A stretch of 64,000 nucleotides of DNA from Marivita sp046592965. GTDB lineage: Bacteria > Pseudomonadota > Alphaproteobacteria > Rhodobacterales > Rhodobacteraceae. Location: the NCBI RefSeq assembly GCF_046592965.1, contig NZ_JBISBV010000006.1, positions 186,001 through 250,000 of the forward strand, read 5' to 3'. Shown piece by piece: positions 35,396 to 43,933 of this stretch. Under the pieces are notes generated by a model. It was given only the letters and a program-made list of their open reading frames with translations. It was not told the origin of the DNA and made no database searches. A program made the position numbers and the translations under genes. Every line of letters starts with the position of its first letter. The first letter of the stretch is position 1.

Positions 35396-36385
35396 TCACC
35401 CCACCTTCAACACGATCTTGCCGATATGCTCTGACGATTCCATCCGCGTATGCGCCTTGGCGGCATCGGCCAGCGCGAATTCGCTGTCCATCACCGGCGC
35501 GATCCGACCCGAGGCGAGATGCGGCCACACCTCACTTTCCAAATCGCGGGCGATGGCGGCTTTGGCGGCAACCGATTGCGGGCGCAGGGTCGATCCGGTG
35601 ATCGTCTGACGGCGCATCATCAGCGGCGCAAAGTTGATCTCTGCCTTCGGGCCTTGCAGGAAGGCGATCTGGACCAGCCGCCCGTCCTCGGCCAGCGCCT
35701 TGAGGTTGCGCGCGATGTATTCGCCGCCCACCATGTCGAGGATCACATCCGCGCCGCCCTGGGCCTTCATCTGCTCGACGAAATCAACCTCGCGGTAATT
35801 CCATGCGGCTTCGGCACCAAGATCGACGCAGGCGGCGCATTTCTCGTCTGACCCGGCCGTGGTGAACACCCGTGCACCGCGCAGCGCGGCAAGCTGGATC
35901 GCCGTGGTGCCGATGCCGGACGAGCCGCCATGCACCAGAAACCGCTCGCCCGCCTGCAAGCGGCCGCGTGTAAAGACGTTCGACCAGACGGTAAAGAACG
36001 TCTCGCAGAGCGCGGCGGCCTGATCCATCGCCATGCCCTCTGGCACGGGAAGCGCGTGATCGGCAAAGGTCACGACGTATTCCGCATAGCCGCCACCCGG
36101 CAACAGCGCGCAGACCGCGTCGCCCACCGCCCATCGCGATACGCCTTCACCGACCGCCGCCACATGACCCGACGCCTCGAGCCCCGGCAGCGGCGAGGCG
36201 TCGGGTGGCGGGTTATAAGCTCCGGCGCGTTGCAACGCATCAGGGCGGTTCACGCCCGCATATGCCACCTTGATGACGATCTGCCCGGCCCCCGGCTGCG
36301 GCACGGGTGCTGTCACCGGTGTCAACGCCTCCGGCCCGCCGGGCTTGGAGATTTCGACGGCTTTCATCGACGAGGGCAGGGACAT
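35396..36385 (-). CDS. NAD(P)H quinone oxidoreductase (zinc-independent MDR family)
   Basis: This 329-aa medium-chain dehydrogenase/reductase has the quinone-oxidoreductase N-domain (MKAVEISKPGGPEALTPV, VAYAGVNRPDALQRAGAYNPPPDASPLPGLEASG). Its nucleotide fold is FLVHGGSSGIGTTAIQLAALRGARVF. It lacks the cysteine-rich lobe and catalytic zinc of alcohol dehydrogenases. It probably reduces quinones or enones with NADPH. The start is ATG 36385 (MSLPSSMKAVEI). It is divergent from metY and convergent with glpK, so it forms its own unit. Confidence 0.9.
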   Translation of the reverse strand: MSLPSSMKAVEISKPGGPEALTPVTAPVPQPGAGQIVIKVAYAGVNRPDALQRAGAYNPPPDASPLPGLEASGHVAAVGEGVSRWAVGDAVCALLPGGGYAEYVVTFADHALPVPEGMAMDQAAALCETFFTVWSNVFTRGRLQAGERFLVHGGSSGIGTTAIQLAALRGARVFTTAGSDEKCAACVDLGAEAAWNYREVDFVEQMKAQGGADVILDMVGGEYIARNLKALAEDGRLVQIAFLQGPKAEINFAPLMMRRQTITGSTLRPQSVAAKAAIARDLESEVWPHLASGRIAPVMDSEFALADAAKAHTRMESSEHIGKIVLKVG

Positions 36386-36613
36386 GAGGCAACCTTTCTT
36401 GCGCGGCGGTGGTCGGGCGCATGTTTGCCGGATTGCCCCCGAACCGCAAGGGCCGGGAAACGTTGTTTCGGACGAGACCGATTGCGCGGGACAGAGTTCC
36501 ACCACAGATCCCGCACTCCTTGACGCGCGTTCTTTCCAAGCCAAGGGCAGTTGTGAGCGCCCGCGCGATGGCCTAATCCTGTGCGCAACTGACATTTCAA
36601 TGGGGACACCAAC

Positions 36614-37903
36614 ATGACAGACGCACCCGAACACGGCTTTGACACGCTTCAGATCCACGCCGGCGCTCGGCCCGACCCGGCCACCGGCGCACGGCAGGTG
36701 CCGATCTACCAGACCACGGCTTACGTGTTTCGCGATGCCGATCACGCGGCGGCGCTCTTCAACCTTCAGGAAGTGGGTTACATCTATTCCCGCCTGACCA
36801 ACCCGACCGTCGCGGCATTGCAGGAACGCATGGCGACGCTCGAAGGCGGGGCCGGTGCGGTTTGCTGTTCCTCGGGCCACGCGGCGCAGATCATGGCGCT
36901 GTTTCCGCTGATGGGGCCGGGCAAGAACATCGTCGCCTCGACACGGCTTTACGGCGGCACGGTCACGCAGTTCAGCCACACGATCAAGCGCTTTGGCTGG
37001 TCCTGCACCTTTGTGGATTTCGACGATCTCGATGCGGTCAAGGCCGCCATCGACGATGACACCCGCGCGGTGTTCTGCGAATCCATCGCCAATCCCGGCG
37101 GCTACATCACCGATCTCGATGCGATTGCGAAGATCAGCGACGACGCCGGTATCCCGCTCATCGTCGACAACACCTCCGCGACGCCCTACCTGTGCCGCCC
37201 GATCGAACACGGTGCGACCCTCGTGGTGCATTCGATGACCAAGTTCCTGACCGGCAACGGCACCGTCATGGGTGGCGCGGTGATCGACAGCGGCAAATTC
37301 GACTGGTCGGCCTCCGACAAGTTCCCGTCGCTGAGCGCGCCCGAGCCGGCCTATCATGGCCTGAAATTTCACGAGACCTTTGGCGCACTGGCCTTCACCT
37401 TCCACGGCATCGCCATCGGGTTGCGCGATCTGGGCATGACGCTCAATCCGCAAGCGGCGCATTACACGCTGATGGGGATCGAGACATTGTCTCTGCGGAT
37501 GCAGAAACATGTCGCGAACGCAAAGGAAGTGGCGCAATGGCTTGAGAATCACGATGCGGTCGAGGCGGTCACCTATGCCGGCCTGCCGTCCTCGCCCTAT
37601 CACGACCGGATCGCGAAGATCTGCCCCAAGGGCGCGGGCGGGTTGTTCACCGTGACGCTCAAGGGCGGCTATGACGCCTGCATCAAGTTCGTCGACGCGC
37701 TCGAGATTTTCAGCCATGTGGCAAACCTTGGCGACACCCGCAGCCTTGTGATCCATTCGGCTTCGACCACCCACCGCCAGTTGACGCAAGAGCAGCAAGA
37801 AGCGGCGGGTGCCGGGCCGAACGTGGTGCGTATTTCGATCGGCACCGAAGACCCGAAGGATTTGATTGCCGATCTCGATCAGGCCCTCAAGGCCTCCGCG
37901 TAA
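36614..37903 (+). CDS. metY: O-acetylhomoserine aminocarboxypropyltransferase / sulfhydrylase
   Basis: This 429-aa PLP enzyme of the Cys/Met-metabolism family has QTTAYVFRDADHAAALF, YSRLTNPTVAALQERMA and the PLP Lys210 in HSMTKFLTGNGTVMGGAVID. The GLKFHETFGALAFTF region and C-terminal SFTHRQ-like segment ASTTHRQLTQEQQ support MetY rather than MetB. It makes homocysteine from O-acetylhomoserine and sulfide. The 228-bp region upstream was inspected for a SAM riboswitch; I could not recognise one. A strong hairpin lies 28 bases after the stop. Confidence 0.93.
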   Translation: MTDAPEHGFDTLQIHAGARPDPATGARQVPIYQTTAYVFRDADHAAALFNLQEVGYIYSRLTNPTVAALQERMATLEGGAGAVCCSSGHAAQIMALFPLMGPGKNIVASTRLYGGTVTQFSHTIKRFGWSCTFVDFDDLDAVKAAIDDDTRAVFCESIANPGGYITDLDAIAKISDDAGIPLIVDNTSATPYLCRPIEHGATLVVHSMTKFLTGNGTVMGGAVIDSGKFDWSASDKFPSLSAPEPAYHGLKFHETFGALAFTFHGIAIGLRDLGMTLNPQAAHYTLMGIETLSLRMQKHVANAKEVAQWLENHDAVEAVTYAGLPSSPYHDRIAKICPKGAGGLFTVTLKGGYDACIKFVDALEIFSHVANLGDTRSLVIHSASTTHRQLTQEQQEAAGAGPNVVRISIGTEDPKDLIADLDQALKASA

Positions 37904-37930
37904 GTCAAAGGTCGCTCGTCAACCCTCTGT

Positions 37931-37954
37931 GCAAGCCCGGTCTTTCGGGCTTGC
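37931..37954 (+). terminator. Hairpin downstream of metY
   Basis: A perfect 9-bp stem GCAAGCCCG / CGGGCTTGC around a 6-base loop lies after metY. The following bases are ATTGCC, so the U tract is poor; it may terminate weakly or protect the 3' end. Confidence 0.6.
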
Positions 37955-37989
37955 ATTGCCCCACAGCTTCAAGGGTATAACGGCCCGGT

Positions 37990-39210
37990 ATGCCGTTAAC
38001 CGCCAAGGATAAATACCTGCCTGTGGACGATTTTCCAGCCAAACCGATCCCGCATCACTCCGACGCGCTGAACAATGCGCAACGCCTCGCGGCGTTGGAT
38101 CGGACCGGCATGATGGACAGCCTCCCCGAAGAAGAGTTCGACCGGTTCGTGCGGCTTGCCACCCAGATCATCGGCGTGCCCGTGGGGCTGGTGTCGTTCG
38201 TCGATAACGAGCGCCAGTATTTCAAGGCCCATCAAGGCCTGCCCGAAACCATGGACGATGCGCCGGAAACGCCGCTGACGCATTCATTCTGCCAATATGT
38301 CGTCTCGACAGGGACGCCTCTGGCGGTGAGCGACGCCAAAGTGCACCCGCTCCTCAAGCATAATCTCGCCGTGTCCGAACTGGGCGTATCGGCATATCTC
38401 GGTGTGCCGATCCGCTCGCCGGAAGGCCAGACACTTGGCTCTTTCTGCGCCATCGACGATCAGGTGCATCATTGGAGCGACGCCGATCTGGCCGTTCTGC
38501 TCGATCTTGCCGCGATGCTCGAAACCGAGTTGCGGTTGCGCCACGAACGGCGCGCCTTGCGCATGTTGGCGCAGGAGTTGAACCACCGCGTCAAGAACCT
38601 GTTTTCCATCCTTGGTGGGATGATCTCGCTCACCGCGCGCACCGCAGAGACTCCGGCTGACATGGCAAAAGCCCTGCAAGGACGTCTTTCGGCGCTCAGC
38701 TGGGCGCATGAGCTGATCAGCCCGGCCATCGCGTCCGGGGACAGCGCGCAGATGTCGATCGCGCTTGATGCCCTGGTGCGCCGTCTGCTCGAACCGCATG
38801 TCGAGCAGAGCGACAAGACATTGCGCATCGACCTGCCGGACCTGCGCCTGGAAGGCCGTCCCGTCACCGATATCGCCCTTGTGCTGCACGAACTGACGAC
38901 CAACGCCGCCAAATACGGAGCGCTGGCGGCACCGGATGGAACGCTCGCCATCACAGGGCAGGTGGAGGACGATGGTGGAGTGACACTGGAATGGCGCGAA
39001 ACCGGCGGGGCAGAGATACCGACAGTGCCGAGCGAAACCGGGTTCGGCAGCAAACTGATCGACATCACCGTCCGGGCACAGCTTGGCGGCCAGATCGAGA
39101 CCGACTGGCTGGCCACCGGCGTGCATCATCGCCTGCGGTTTCCCGCCACCGTGTTCAGCGCAGGCGAGGCGCACCGCCGCCGCCCGGATCGGCCGCGTTC
39201 CGCCACTTGA
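37990..39210 (+). CDS. GAF-domain sensor histidine kinase, HWE family
   Basis: This 406-aa cytoplasmic kinase has an N-terminal GAF domain (about residues 40-185, with IGVPVGLVSFVDNERQYFKAHQGL and YLGVPIRSPEGQTLGSFCAID). An HWE/HisKA_2 dimerisation box follows (LAQELNHRVKNLFSILGGMISL, phosphoacceptor His in ELNHR), then a HATPase lobe (VLHELTTNAAKYGAL, TGFGSKLI). Enzymes of this class act in general-stress or light signalling in alphaproteobacteria. No response regulator gene is adjacent, so it is an orphan. A TATAAC 12 bases before the ATG suggests a very short or absent leader. Confidence 0.92.
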   Translation: MPLTAKDKYLPVDDFPAKPIPHHSDALNNAQRLAALDRTGMMDSLPEEEFDRFVRLATQIIGVPVGLVSFVDNERQYFKAHQGLPETMDDAPETPLTHSFCQYVVSTGTPLAVSDAKVHPLLKHNLAVSELGVSAYLGVPIRSPEGQTLGSFCAIDDQVHHWSDADLAVLLDLAAMLETELRLRHERRALRMLAQELNHRVKNLFSILGGMISLTARTAETPADMAKALQGRLSALSWAHELISPAIASGDSAQMSIALDALVRRLLEPHVEQSDKTLRIDLPDLRLEGRPVTDIALVLHELTTNAAKYGALAAPDGTLAITGQVEDDGGVTLEWRETGGAEIPTVPSETGFGSKLIDITVRAQLGGQIETDWLATGVHHRLRFPATVFSAGEAHRRRPDRPRSAT

Positions 39211-39277
39211 ACCCACGTCGCGGGATCGCTAAACGCATCGCCAAAGGCAATCCCGCAATCCAAAAGGACGACGCGCC

Positions 39278-39565
39278 ATGTCCATCGACATCGAAACCGC
39301 TGCCCGTGTGGCCAAACTCGCGCGTATTCGCGTGGAGGAGGGCGATCTGCCTGCATTGGCGCAGGAGTTCAGCGATATCCTTGGCTTTATCGAGCAGTTG
39401 AACGAGGTCGATGTGGATGGTGTTGACCCGATGGTCAGCGTCACCCCGATGCGCCTGCCGCGCCGCGCCGACGTGGTGACGGATGGTGGTATGCAGGACA
39501 AGATCCTCGCCAATGCCCCAGACGCCCGCGAGGGGTTTTTCGCTGTGCCAAAGGTGGTTGAATGA
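39278..39565 (+). CDS. gatC: Asp/Glu-tRNA amidotransferase subunit C
   Basis: This 95-aa protein matches GatC along its length: ETAARVAKLARIRVEEGDL, FSDILGFIEQLNEVDVDGVDPM, then a C terminus AREGFFAVPKVVE. It wraps around GatA and stabilises the GatCAB complex that converts Glu-tRNA(Gln) and Asp-tRNA(Asn) to the amidated forms. Its stop overlaps the gatA start (ATGATG). gatB is not in the window. Confidence 0.96.
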   Translation: MSIDIETAARVAKLARIRVEEGDLPALAQEFSDILGFIEQLNEVDVDGVDPMVSVTPMRLPRRADVVTDGGMQDKILANAPDAREGFFAVPKVVE

Positions 39566-41049
39566 TGTCCGATCTGACGAAAATGAAAATCGCAGACGCC
39601 CGCGACGCGCTGCGCAAGGGCGATGTGACCAGTGTCGCGTTGACCGAGGCCTGCCTCTCCGCCATCGACGCGGCCGATACGCTGAACGCCTTTGTCCACA
39701 AGACGCCCGACATCGCACTGGAACAGGCCAGGGCGGCAGATGCCCGGATCGGGTCGGGCGACGCGCCTGATCTCTGCGGTATCCCGCTCGGCATCAAGGA
39801 TCTCTTCTGCACGAAAGGCGTCGCCAGCCAGGCGGCCAGCCGCATTCTGCAAGGCTTCAAGCCGGAATACGAAAGCACCGTCTCCAACCGGTTGTTCGAT
39901 GCCGGTGCGGTCATGCTGGGCAAGCTCAACATGGACGAATTCGCCATGGGCTCGTCCAACGAAACCAGCGTTTACGGCAATGCGGTCAATCCGTGGCGGC
40001 GCGGCAATGACGACAGCGCGCTGACACCGGGCGGCTCGTCCGGCGGCTCTGCCGCCGCGGTCGCCGCCGATCTCTGCCTCGCGGCCACCGGCACCGATAC
40101 CGGCGGCTCCATCCGCCAGCCGGCCGCCTTTACCGGCATCACCGGGATCAAGCCGACCTATGGCCGCTGTTCGCGCTGGGGCATCGTGGCCTTTGCCTCC
40201 TCGCTCGATCAGGCCGGACCGATGACCAAGGATGTGCGCGATGCCGCAATCATGCTGACGGCCATGTGCGGCCATGATCCCAAGGACAGCACCTCGGCCG
40301 ATCTGCCGGTGCCCGATTTTGAATCGATGCTGACAGGTGACATCAGGGGCAAGACCATCGGCATCCCGCGCGAATACCGCATGGAGGGAATGCCCGAGGA
40401 GATCGAGGCGCTCTGGGCCGAAGGGCGCAAGATGCTGGAGGATGCGGGTGCGACGATCAAGGACATCTCGCTGCCGCACACCAAATACGCGCTGCCGGCC
40501 TATTACGTCATCGCGCCTGCCGAAGCCTCAAGCAACCTCGCGCGCTATGATGGCGTGCGCTACGGCCACCGGGCCAGTCTTGCCAAGGGCGACGGCATCA
40601 CCGAGATGTACGAGAAAACCCGCGCCGAAGGGTTCGGCGCCGAAGTGCAGCGCCGCGTGATGGTGGGAACCTATGTGCTGTCCGCGGGTTTCTACGACGC
40701 ATATTACAACCGCGCCCGCAAGGTGCGCACCCTGATCAAGCGCGATTTCGAGCAGGTGTTCGACGACGGCATCGACGCCATCCTGACACCCGCCACACCC
40801 TCGGCGGCGTTTGAACTGGGCCGCACCGTGAAGGATCCTGTCGAGATGTATCTCAACGATGTCTTTACGGTGACGGTCAATCTCGCGGGGCTGCCGGGGA
40901 TCTCGGTGCCTGCGGGTGTCGACCAACAGGGCCTGCCGCTGGGCCTGCAACTGATCGGTCGCCCTTGGGAAGAGGGCGATTTGCTGAATACCGCTTACGC
41001 TCTGGAGCGCGCGGCGGGGTTTGTGGCGAAACCTTCGCAATGGTGGTAA
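39562..41049 (+). CDS. gatA: Asp/Glu-tRNA amidotransferase subunit A
   Basis: This 495-aa amidase-signature protein has the catalytic Lys in LGIKDLFCTKG. The Gly/Ser-rich motif is TPGGSSGGSAAAVAADLC, and TDTGGSIRQPAAFTGITGIKPTYGR carries the nucleophile region. It liberates ammonia from glutamine for GatB. The gene overlaps gatC by four bases (start at 39562, second ATG at 39565) and is followed 22 bases later by a lipoprotein gene that may be co-transcribed. Confidence 0.97.
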   Translation: MMSDLTKMKIADARDALRKGDVTSVALTEACLSAIDAADTLNAFVHKTPDIALEQARAADARIGSGDAPDLCGIPLGIKDLFCTKGVASQAASRILQGFKPEYESTVSNRLFDAGAVMLGKLNMDEFAMGSSNETSVYGNAVNPWRRGNDDSALTPGGSSGGSAAAVAADLCLAATGTDTGGSIRQPAAFTGITGIKPTYGRCSRWGIVAFASSLDQAGPMTKDVRDAAIMLTAMCGHDPKDSTSADLPVPDFESMLTGDIRGKTIGIPREYRMEGMPEEIEALWAEGRKMLEDAGATIKDISLPHTKYALPAYYVIAPAEASSNLARYDGVRYGHRASLAKGDGITEMYEKTRAEGFGAEVQRRVMVGTYVLSAGFYDAYYNRARKVRTLIKRDFEQVFDDGIDAILTPATPSAAFELGRTVKDPVEMYLNDVFTVTVNLAGLPGISVPAGVDQQGLPLGLQLIGRPWEEGDLLNTAYALERAAGFVAKPSQWW

Positions 41050-41071
41050 ACCACGCCAAACGAGGCAGGAC

Positions 41072-41770
41072 ATGACACAGAACCGAAAGATTTTCCACGC
41101 AGTCCCGACCATCGCGCTCCTTGCGCTGGCGGGCTGTACCCATCAGGTCCCCAACAGCGCGCAAGGCGTCGGGTTCGACAATTACGACGGCTATACGCAG
41201 CGTCGCGAAGCCGTGCTCGAAGGGCGTGCTCCTGCGTCGGTCATCGCTGCACCACCCACAGTGACAGGCGCGCCGCTCACCGGCATCTCGCCGCAAGATC
41301 AGGCCCGTCTGGCAAATTCGGGCGTTGCGCCGCTGAACGCCTCGCCGTCCAACCCCGCACCGGCAATCGTCGAAAACGCCGCCGGCATATCCGGTGAGAA
41401 CGATTTCAACGCGGTGTCCAGCAGCCGCACCATCGAAAGCGACGCCGCCCTGATCGCGCAGAACCGTGCGCAGTATCAGGTGATCCAGCCCGAGGCGCTG
41501 CCAACCCGCCCCGGCACGAACACCCCCAATATCGTGGCCTATGCCTTGCAGACCACCAATCCCAAAGGCGTGTCGCTCTACCGGCGCGGTGGCTTTGCGT
41601 CCGAATCCCGCACCCAGCGCAATTGCGCCGGCTTTGCCTCCGCCGATCTGGCACAAGAGGCGTTCTTGGCCGAGGGTGGCCCCGAAAAGGACCGCAACAA
41701 GCTTGATCCCGATGGCGACGGCTTTGCCTGCGGGTGGGATCCGGCACCGTTCCGCGCGGTGCACAACTGA
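41072..41770 (+). CDS. Lipoprotein with C-terminal excalibur-like motif
   Basis: This 232-aa protein has a lipoprotein signal (MTQNRKIFHAVPTIALLALAGC, lipobox LAGC). A long, probably disordered Pro/Ala/Asn-rich body follows, ending in RNKLDPDGDGFACGWDPAPFR. That end resembles the excalibur calcium-binding motif DxDxDGxxCE, with FACGWD in place of the usual CE. It should be anchored in the outer or inner membrane facing the periplasm. GAGGCAGGAC precedes ATG 41072. It is followed by an overlapping cell-wall amidase gene, hinting at an envelope function. Confidence 0.8.
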   Translation: MTQNRKIFHAVPTIALLALAGCTHQVPNSAQGVGFDNYDGYTQRREAVLEGRAPASVIAAPPTVTGAPLTGISPQDQARLANSGVAPLNASPSNPAPAIVENAAGISGENDFNAVSSSRTIESDAALIAQNRAQYQVIQPEALPTRPGTNTPNIVAYALQTTNPKGVSLYRRGGFASESRTQRNCAGFASADLAQEAFLAEGGPEKDRNKLDPDGDGFACGWDPAPFRAVHN

Positions 41771-42429
41771 CGGCGATCTGGCATCCGTCACCCAATTGCG
41801 GCCCGCGCCGGAATGGCGCGCGCCCCGACATGGTGGTGCTGCACTATACCGCCATACAAAGCGCGGAGGGCGCGCGGGACTGGCTCTGCAACCCCACGGC
41901 GCAGGTATCGGCGCATTACGTGATCGCGCCCTCCGGCACGCTCTATCAGTTGGTTGATGAAGCAGAGCGCGCGTGGCACGCCGGGGCAGGTGCCTGGGGA
42001 CCGCTCACGGACATTAATTCCCGCTCCATCGGCATCGAGATTGCCAACACCGGATCGACCCCGTTCGCGGCGGCTCAGATGGATGCGCTCGATGAGCTCC
42101 TGTCCGACATCCTGAACCGCCACGCGATCCCGCCGGAACGGGTCATCGGCCATTCCGACATGGCTCCGGGGCGCAAGATCGATCCGGGTCCCCGGTTTGA
42201 CTGGCGCCGCCTTGCGCGACGGGGATTGTCGGTCTGGCCCGATCCGACCGGCACGGATGATTTCGCTGCCAATGCGCGCATCTTCGGTTACACCGCTTCA
42301 GCGCCGCCAGAAACGATGCTCCACAGCTTCCGCATGCGCTTTCGCCCGCACGCAAGCGGCCCGCTCGACGACACCGACCGCGCCTTGATGGCCGACCTCG
42401 CCAACCGCTGGCCCGTCGCGGGCGTCTAG
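41734..42429 (+). CDS. N-acetylmuramoyl-L-alanine amidase (Amidase_2, AmpD-like)
   Basis: This protein of about 220-231 aa has the Amidase_2 zinc motifs: first His in MVVLHYTAIQSAEGARDWL, WHAG with IGIEIANTG, and VIGHSDMAPGRKIDPG with the second zinc His and the Asp/Lys region. It cleaves the lactyl-peptide bond of muropeptides, probably in the cytoplasm as for AmpD because no signal peptide is seen. The start is uncertain: GTG 41734 overlaps the lipoprotein gene by 37 bases, and CTG 41767 would overlap it by four. The repeat-type hairpin element at 42431-42478 follows immediately. Confidence 0.88.
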   Translation: MGSGTVPRGAQLTAIWHPSPNCGPRRNGARPDMVVLHYTAIQSAEGARDWLCNPTAQVSAHYVIAPSGTLYQLVDEAERAWHAGAGAWGPLTDINSRSIGIEIANTGSTPFAAAQMDALDELLSDILNRHAIPPERVIGHSDMAPGRKIDPGPRFDWRRLARRGLSVWPDPTGTDDFAANARIFGYTASAPPETMLHSFRMRFRPHASGPLDDTDRALMADLANRWPVAGV

Positions 42430-42430
42430 G

Positions 42431-42478
42431 CTTCTTTGGGCCACAAATACCTCGGGGTTTGGGGCAGAGCCCCAAGAT
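42431..42478 (-). repeat. Dispersed hairpin element, copy 1
   Basis: Read on the minus strand: GGGGCTCTGCCCC hairpin, then CCCCGAGGTATTT and GGCCCAAAGAAG. Copies occur at 55161-55220 and 59377-59440, with a degenerate one at 62724-62760. It separates two convergent genes and may act as a terminator. Confidence 0.7.
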
Positions 42479-42485
42479 GGCTCCG

Positions 42486-43883
42486 TCAACTCAACTCGTA
42501 CGGCAAGACACCGCGCCGATGGGTTTGTACCGTCAACTTGCGCTCGAGTGGCGGCACCGAGCGCTGATGGCAATTGGCGCGTTCGCAGATGCGGCAGGAG
42601 ATGCCGATCGGCTCGAACGCGGAATCGCGGTTCAGATCCAGACCGTCGGCATAGACCAGCGCGCCCGCGTGTTTGACCTCGCATCCAAGCGCGATGGCAT
42701 AGCGGCGCACCGGCGCGCCAAAGCGACCCCCCGTCTTGGACACATCACGCGCCAGGTTGATATAACGCACCCCGTCGGGGGTTTCGGCCAATTGCCGCAG
42801 AAAGCGCCCCGGTGTCTCGAAGGCGCGGTGCACGTTCCACAGGGGACAGGCACCGCCGAAGCGCGCGAATTGCAACCGCGTGGCGGAATGGCGCTTGGTG
42901 ATCGTGCCGGCCTGATCGACGCGGGCGAAAAAGAACGGGATTCCCTTGGCACCGGGGCGTTGCAACGTCGACAGCCGGTGCGCCACCTGTTCGATCGATG
43001 CGCCGAAGCGGCGCGCCATCAGTTCCAGATCGTGCCGCGTGTCATGGGCGGCTTGCAGGAAGTGGCCGTAGGGCATCACTGCGGCACCGGCAAAGTAATT
43101 GGCGAGTCCCAGACGCGCGATGTCCCGCGCCGCGTCGGACTGAAAGCGCGCCAGATCGAGCGTTGCGTCCAGCAATTGCCCGTGCCGGGTCAGAGCCAGT
43201 TGCAGCATCATCTGAAAGGTCTGGGTTTCGGGTGTCGCCAGCGACGACAGGGTCAATTCGTGACGCTGCTCGTCAAAGCGGCGCAGATCCGATGAATTGG
43301 AAAACCGCACATGCAGACCCTCGGCCTCCAGCCCGCGAATGGCCGCGCGGACCTTGTCCGATCCGGTCAGCTTGGTTGCCACCCGTTCCGCAGCGCGATC
43401 GACTGCGTCGATGTAGTTGTCGCAGTAATGGAAAAAGTCGCGCACTTCTTCCCAGGGGCTCGGTTGAAGCTGCGCACCCTCGCGACCCAGCGCTTCGTCG
43501 AGCGAGGCGAGCCGTTCATGGGTCTGACGATAGGCACGGTGCAGTTCCAGAAAGGCCCGCGCGAGGCCCGGCGCGTTCGAGGCGGTGAGGCGCAGATCGG
43601 CAACCGGCGGCGCGGCATCTGCAAAGACCGGATCGGCCAGCGCTTCTCGCATGTCCGAAATCATCCGCTCCGCATCGCCTTGCCCCAGCTCGGTGACATC
43701 GACGCCGAACTCCTGCGCCAGCGCCAGCACCACCGTCGTGGACAGCGGGCGCTTGTTGTTTTCCATCTGGTTGAGATAGGGCAGGGAGACGCCCATCTTG
43801 GCCGAAAAATCGCGTTGCGTGATGCCAAGCCGCGTGCGGATCTCGCGCAGCTTGGCCCCGGCGTAGAGTTTCTGGGTGGCCAT
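42486..43883 (-). CDS. pccR: Short-chain fatty acyl regulator (ScfR family), probable PccR
   Basis: This 465-aa regulator has an XRE helix-turn-helix (residues 9-66: KLREIRTRLGITQRDFSAKMGVSLPYLNQMENNKRPL). A long central domain follows, then the C-terminal ScfR domain, ending in a Cys cluster (GISCRICERANCHQRS). ScfR proteins sense short-chain acyl-CoAs; in Rhodobacter sphaeroides the member PccR controls pccB (family knowledge). Three TTTGCA boxes lie in its own upstream region and others before pccB, so it probably autoregulates and activates propionyl-CoA carboxylase. It is transcribed away from pccB, with an MFS gene in between on the same strand. Confidence 0.88.
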   Translation of the reverse strand: MATQKLYAGAKLREIRTRLGITQRDFSAKMGVSLPYLNQMENNKRPLSTTVVLALAQEFGVDVTELGQGDAERMISDMREALADPVFADAAPPVADLRLTASNAPGLARAFLELHRAYRQTHERLASLDEALGREGAQLQPSPWEEVRDFFHYCDNYIDAVDRAAERVATKLTGSDKVRAAIRGLEAEGLHVRFSNSSDLRRFDEQRHELTLSSLATPETQTFQMMLQLALTRHGQLLDATLDLARFQSDAARDIARLGLANYFAGAAVMPYGHFLQAAHDTRHDLELMARRFGASIEQVAHRLSTLQRPGAKGIPFFFARVDQAGTITKRHSATRLQFARFGGACPLWNVHRAFETPGRFLRQLAETPDGVRYINLARDVSKTGGRFGAPVRRYAIALGCEVKHAGALVYADGLDLNRDSAFEPIGISCRICERANCHQRSVPPLERKLTVQTHRRGVLPYELS

Positions 43884-43891
43884 GTCGTCCC

Positions 43892-43929
43892 TTTGCAGGT
43901 TTGCAATGCGTCAGGGGCGAGTTTGCAAA
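43892..43929. promoter_or_regulatory. TTTGCA boxes upstream of the ScfR gene
   Basis: TTTGCAGG (43892-43899), TTTGCAAT (43900-43907) and TTTGCAAA (43922-43929) lie in the 50 bp between the MFS stop and the regulator start. They match the pccB-side boxes, implying autoregulation. Confidence 0.6.
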
Positions 43930-43933
43930 TCCG

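Noticed and set aside
36386..36613. SAM-type riboswitch upstream of metY
   Set aside because: metY genes in alphaproteobacteria often carry one, so I looked for the conserved cores. I found no recognisable SAM-II or SAM/SAH motif. A covariance-model scan would settle it.
35396..37798. 800-aa minus-strand reading frame covering metY and the quinone oxidoreductase
   Set aside because: Only the part from 36385 downstream has family features; the rest is the reverse shadow of metY, an effect of high GC.
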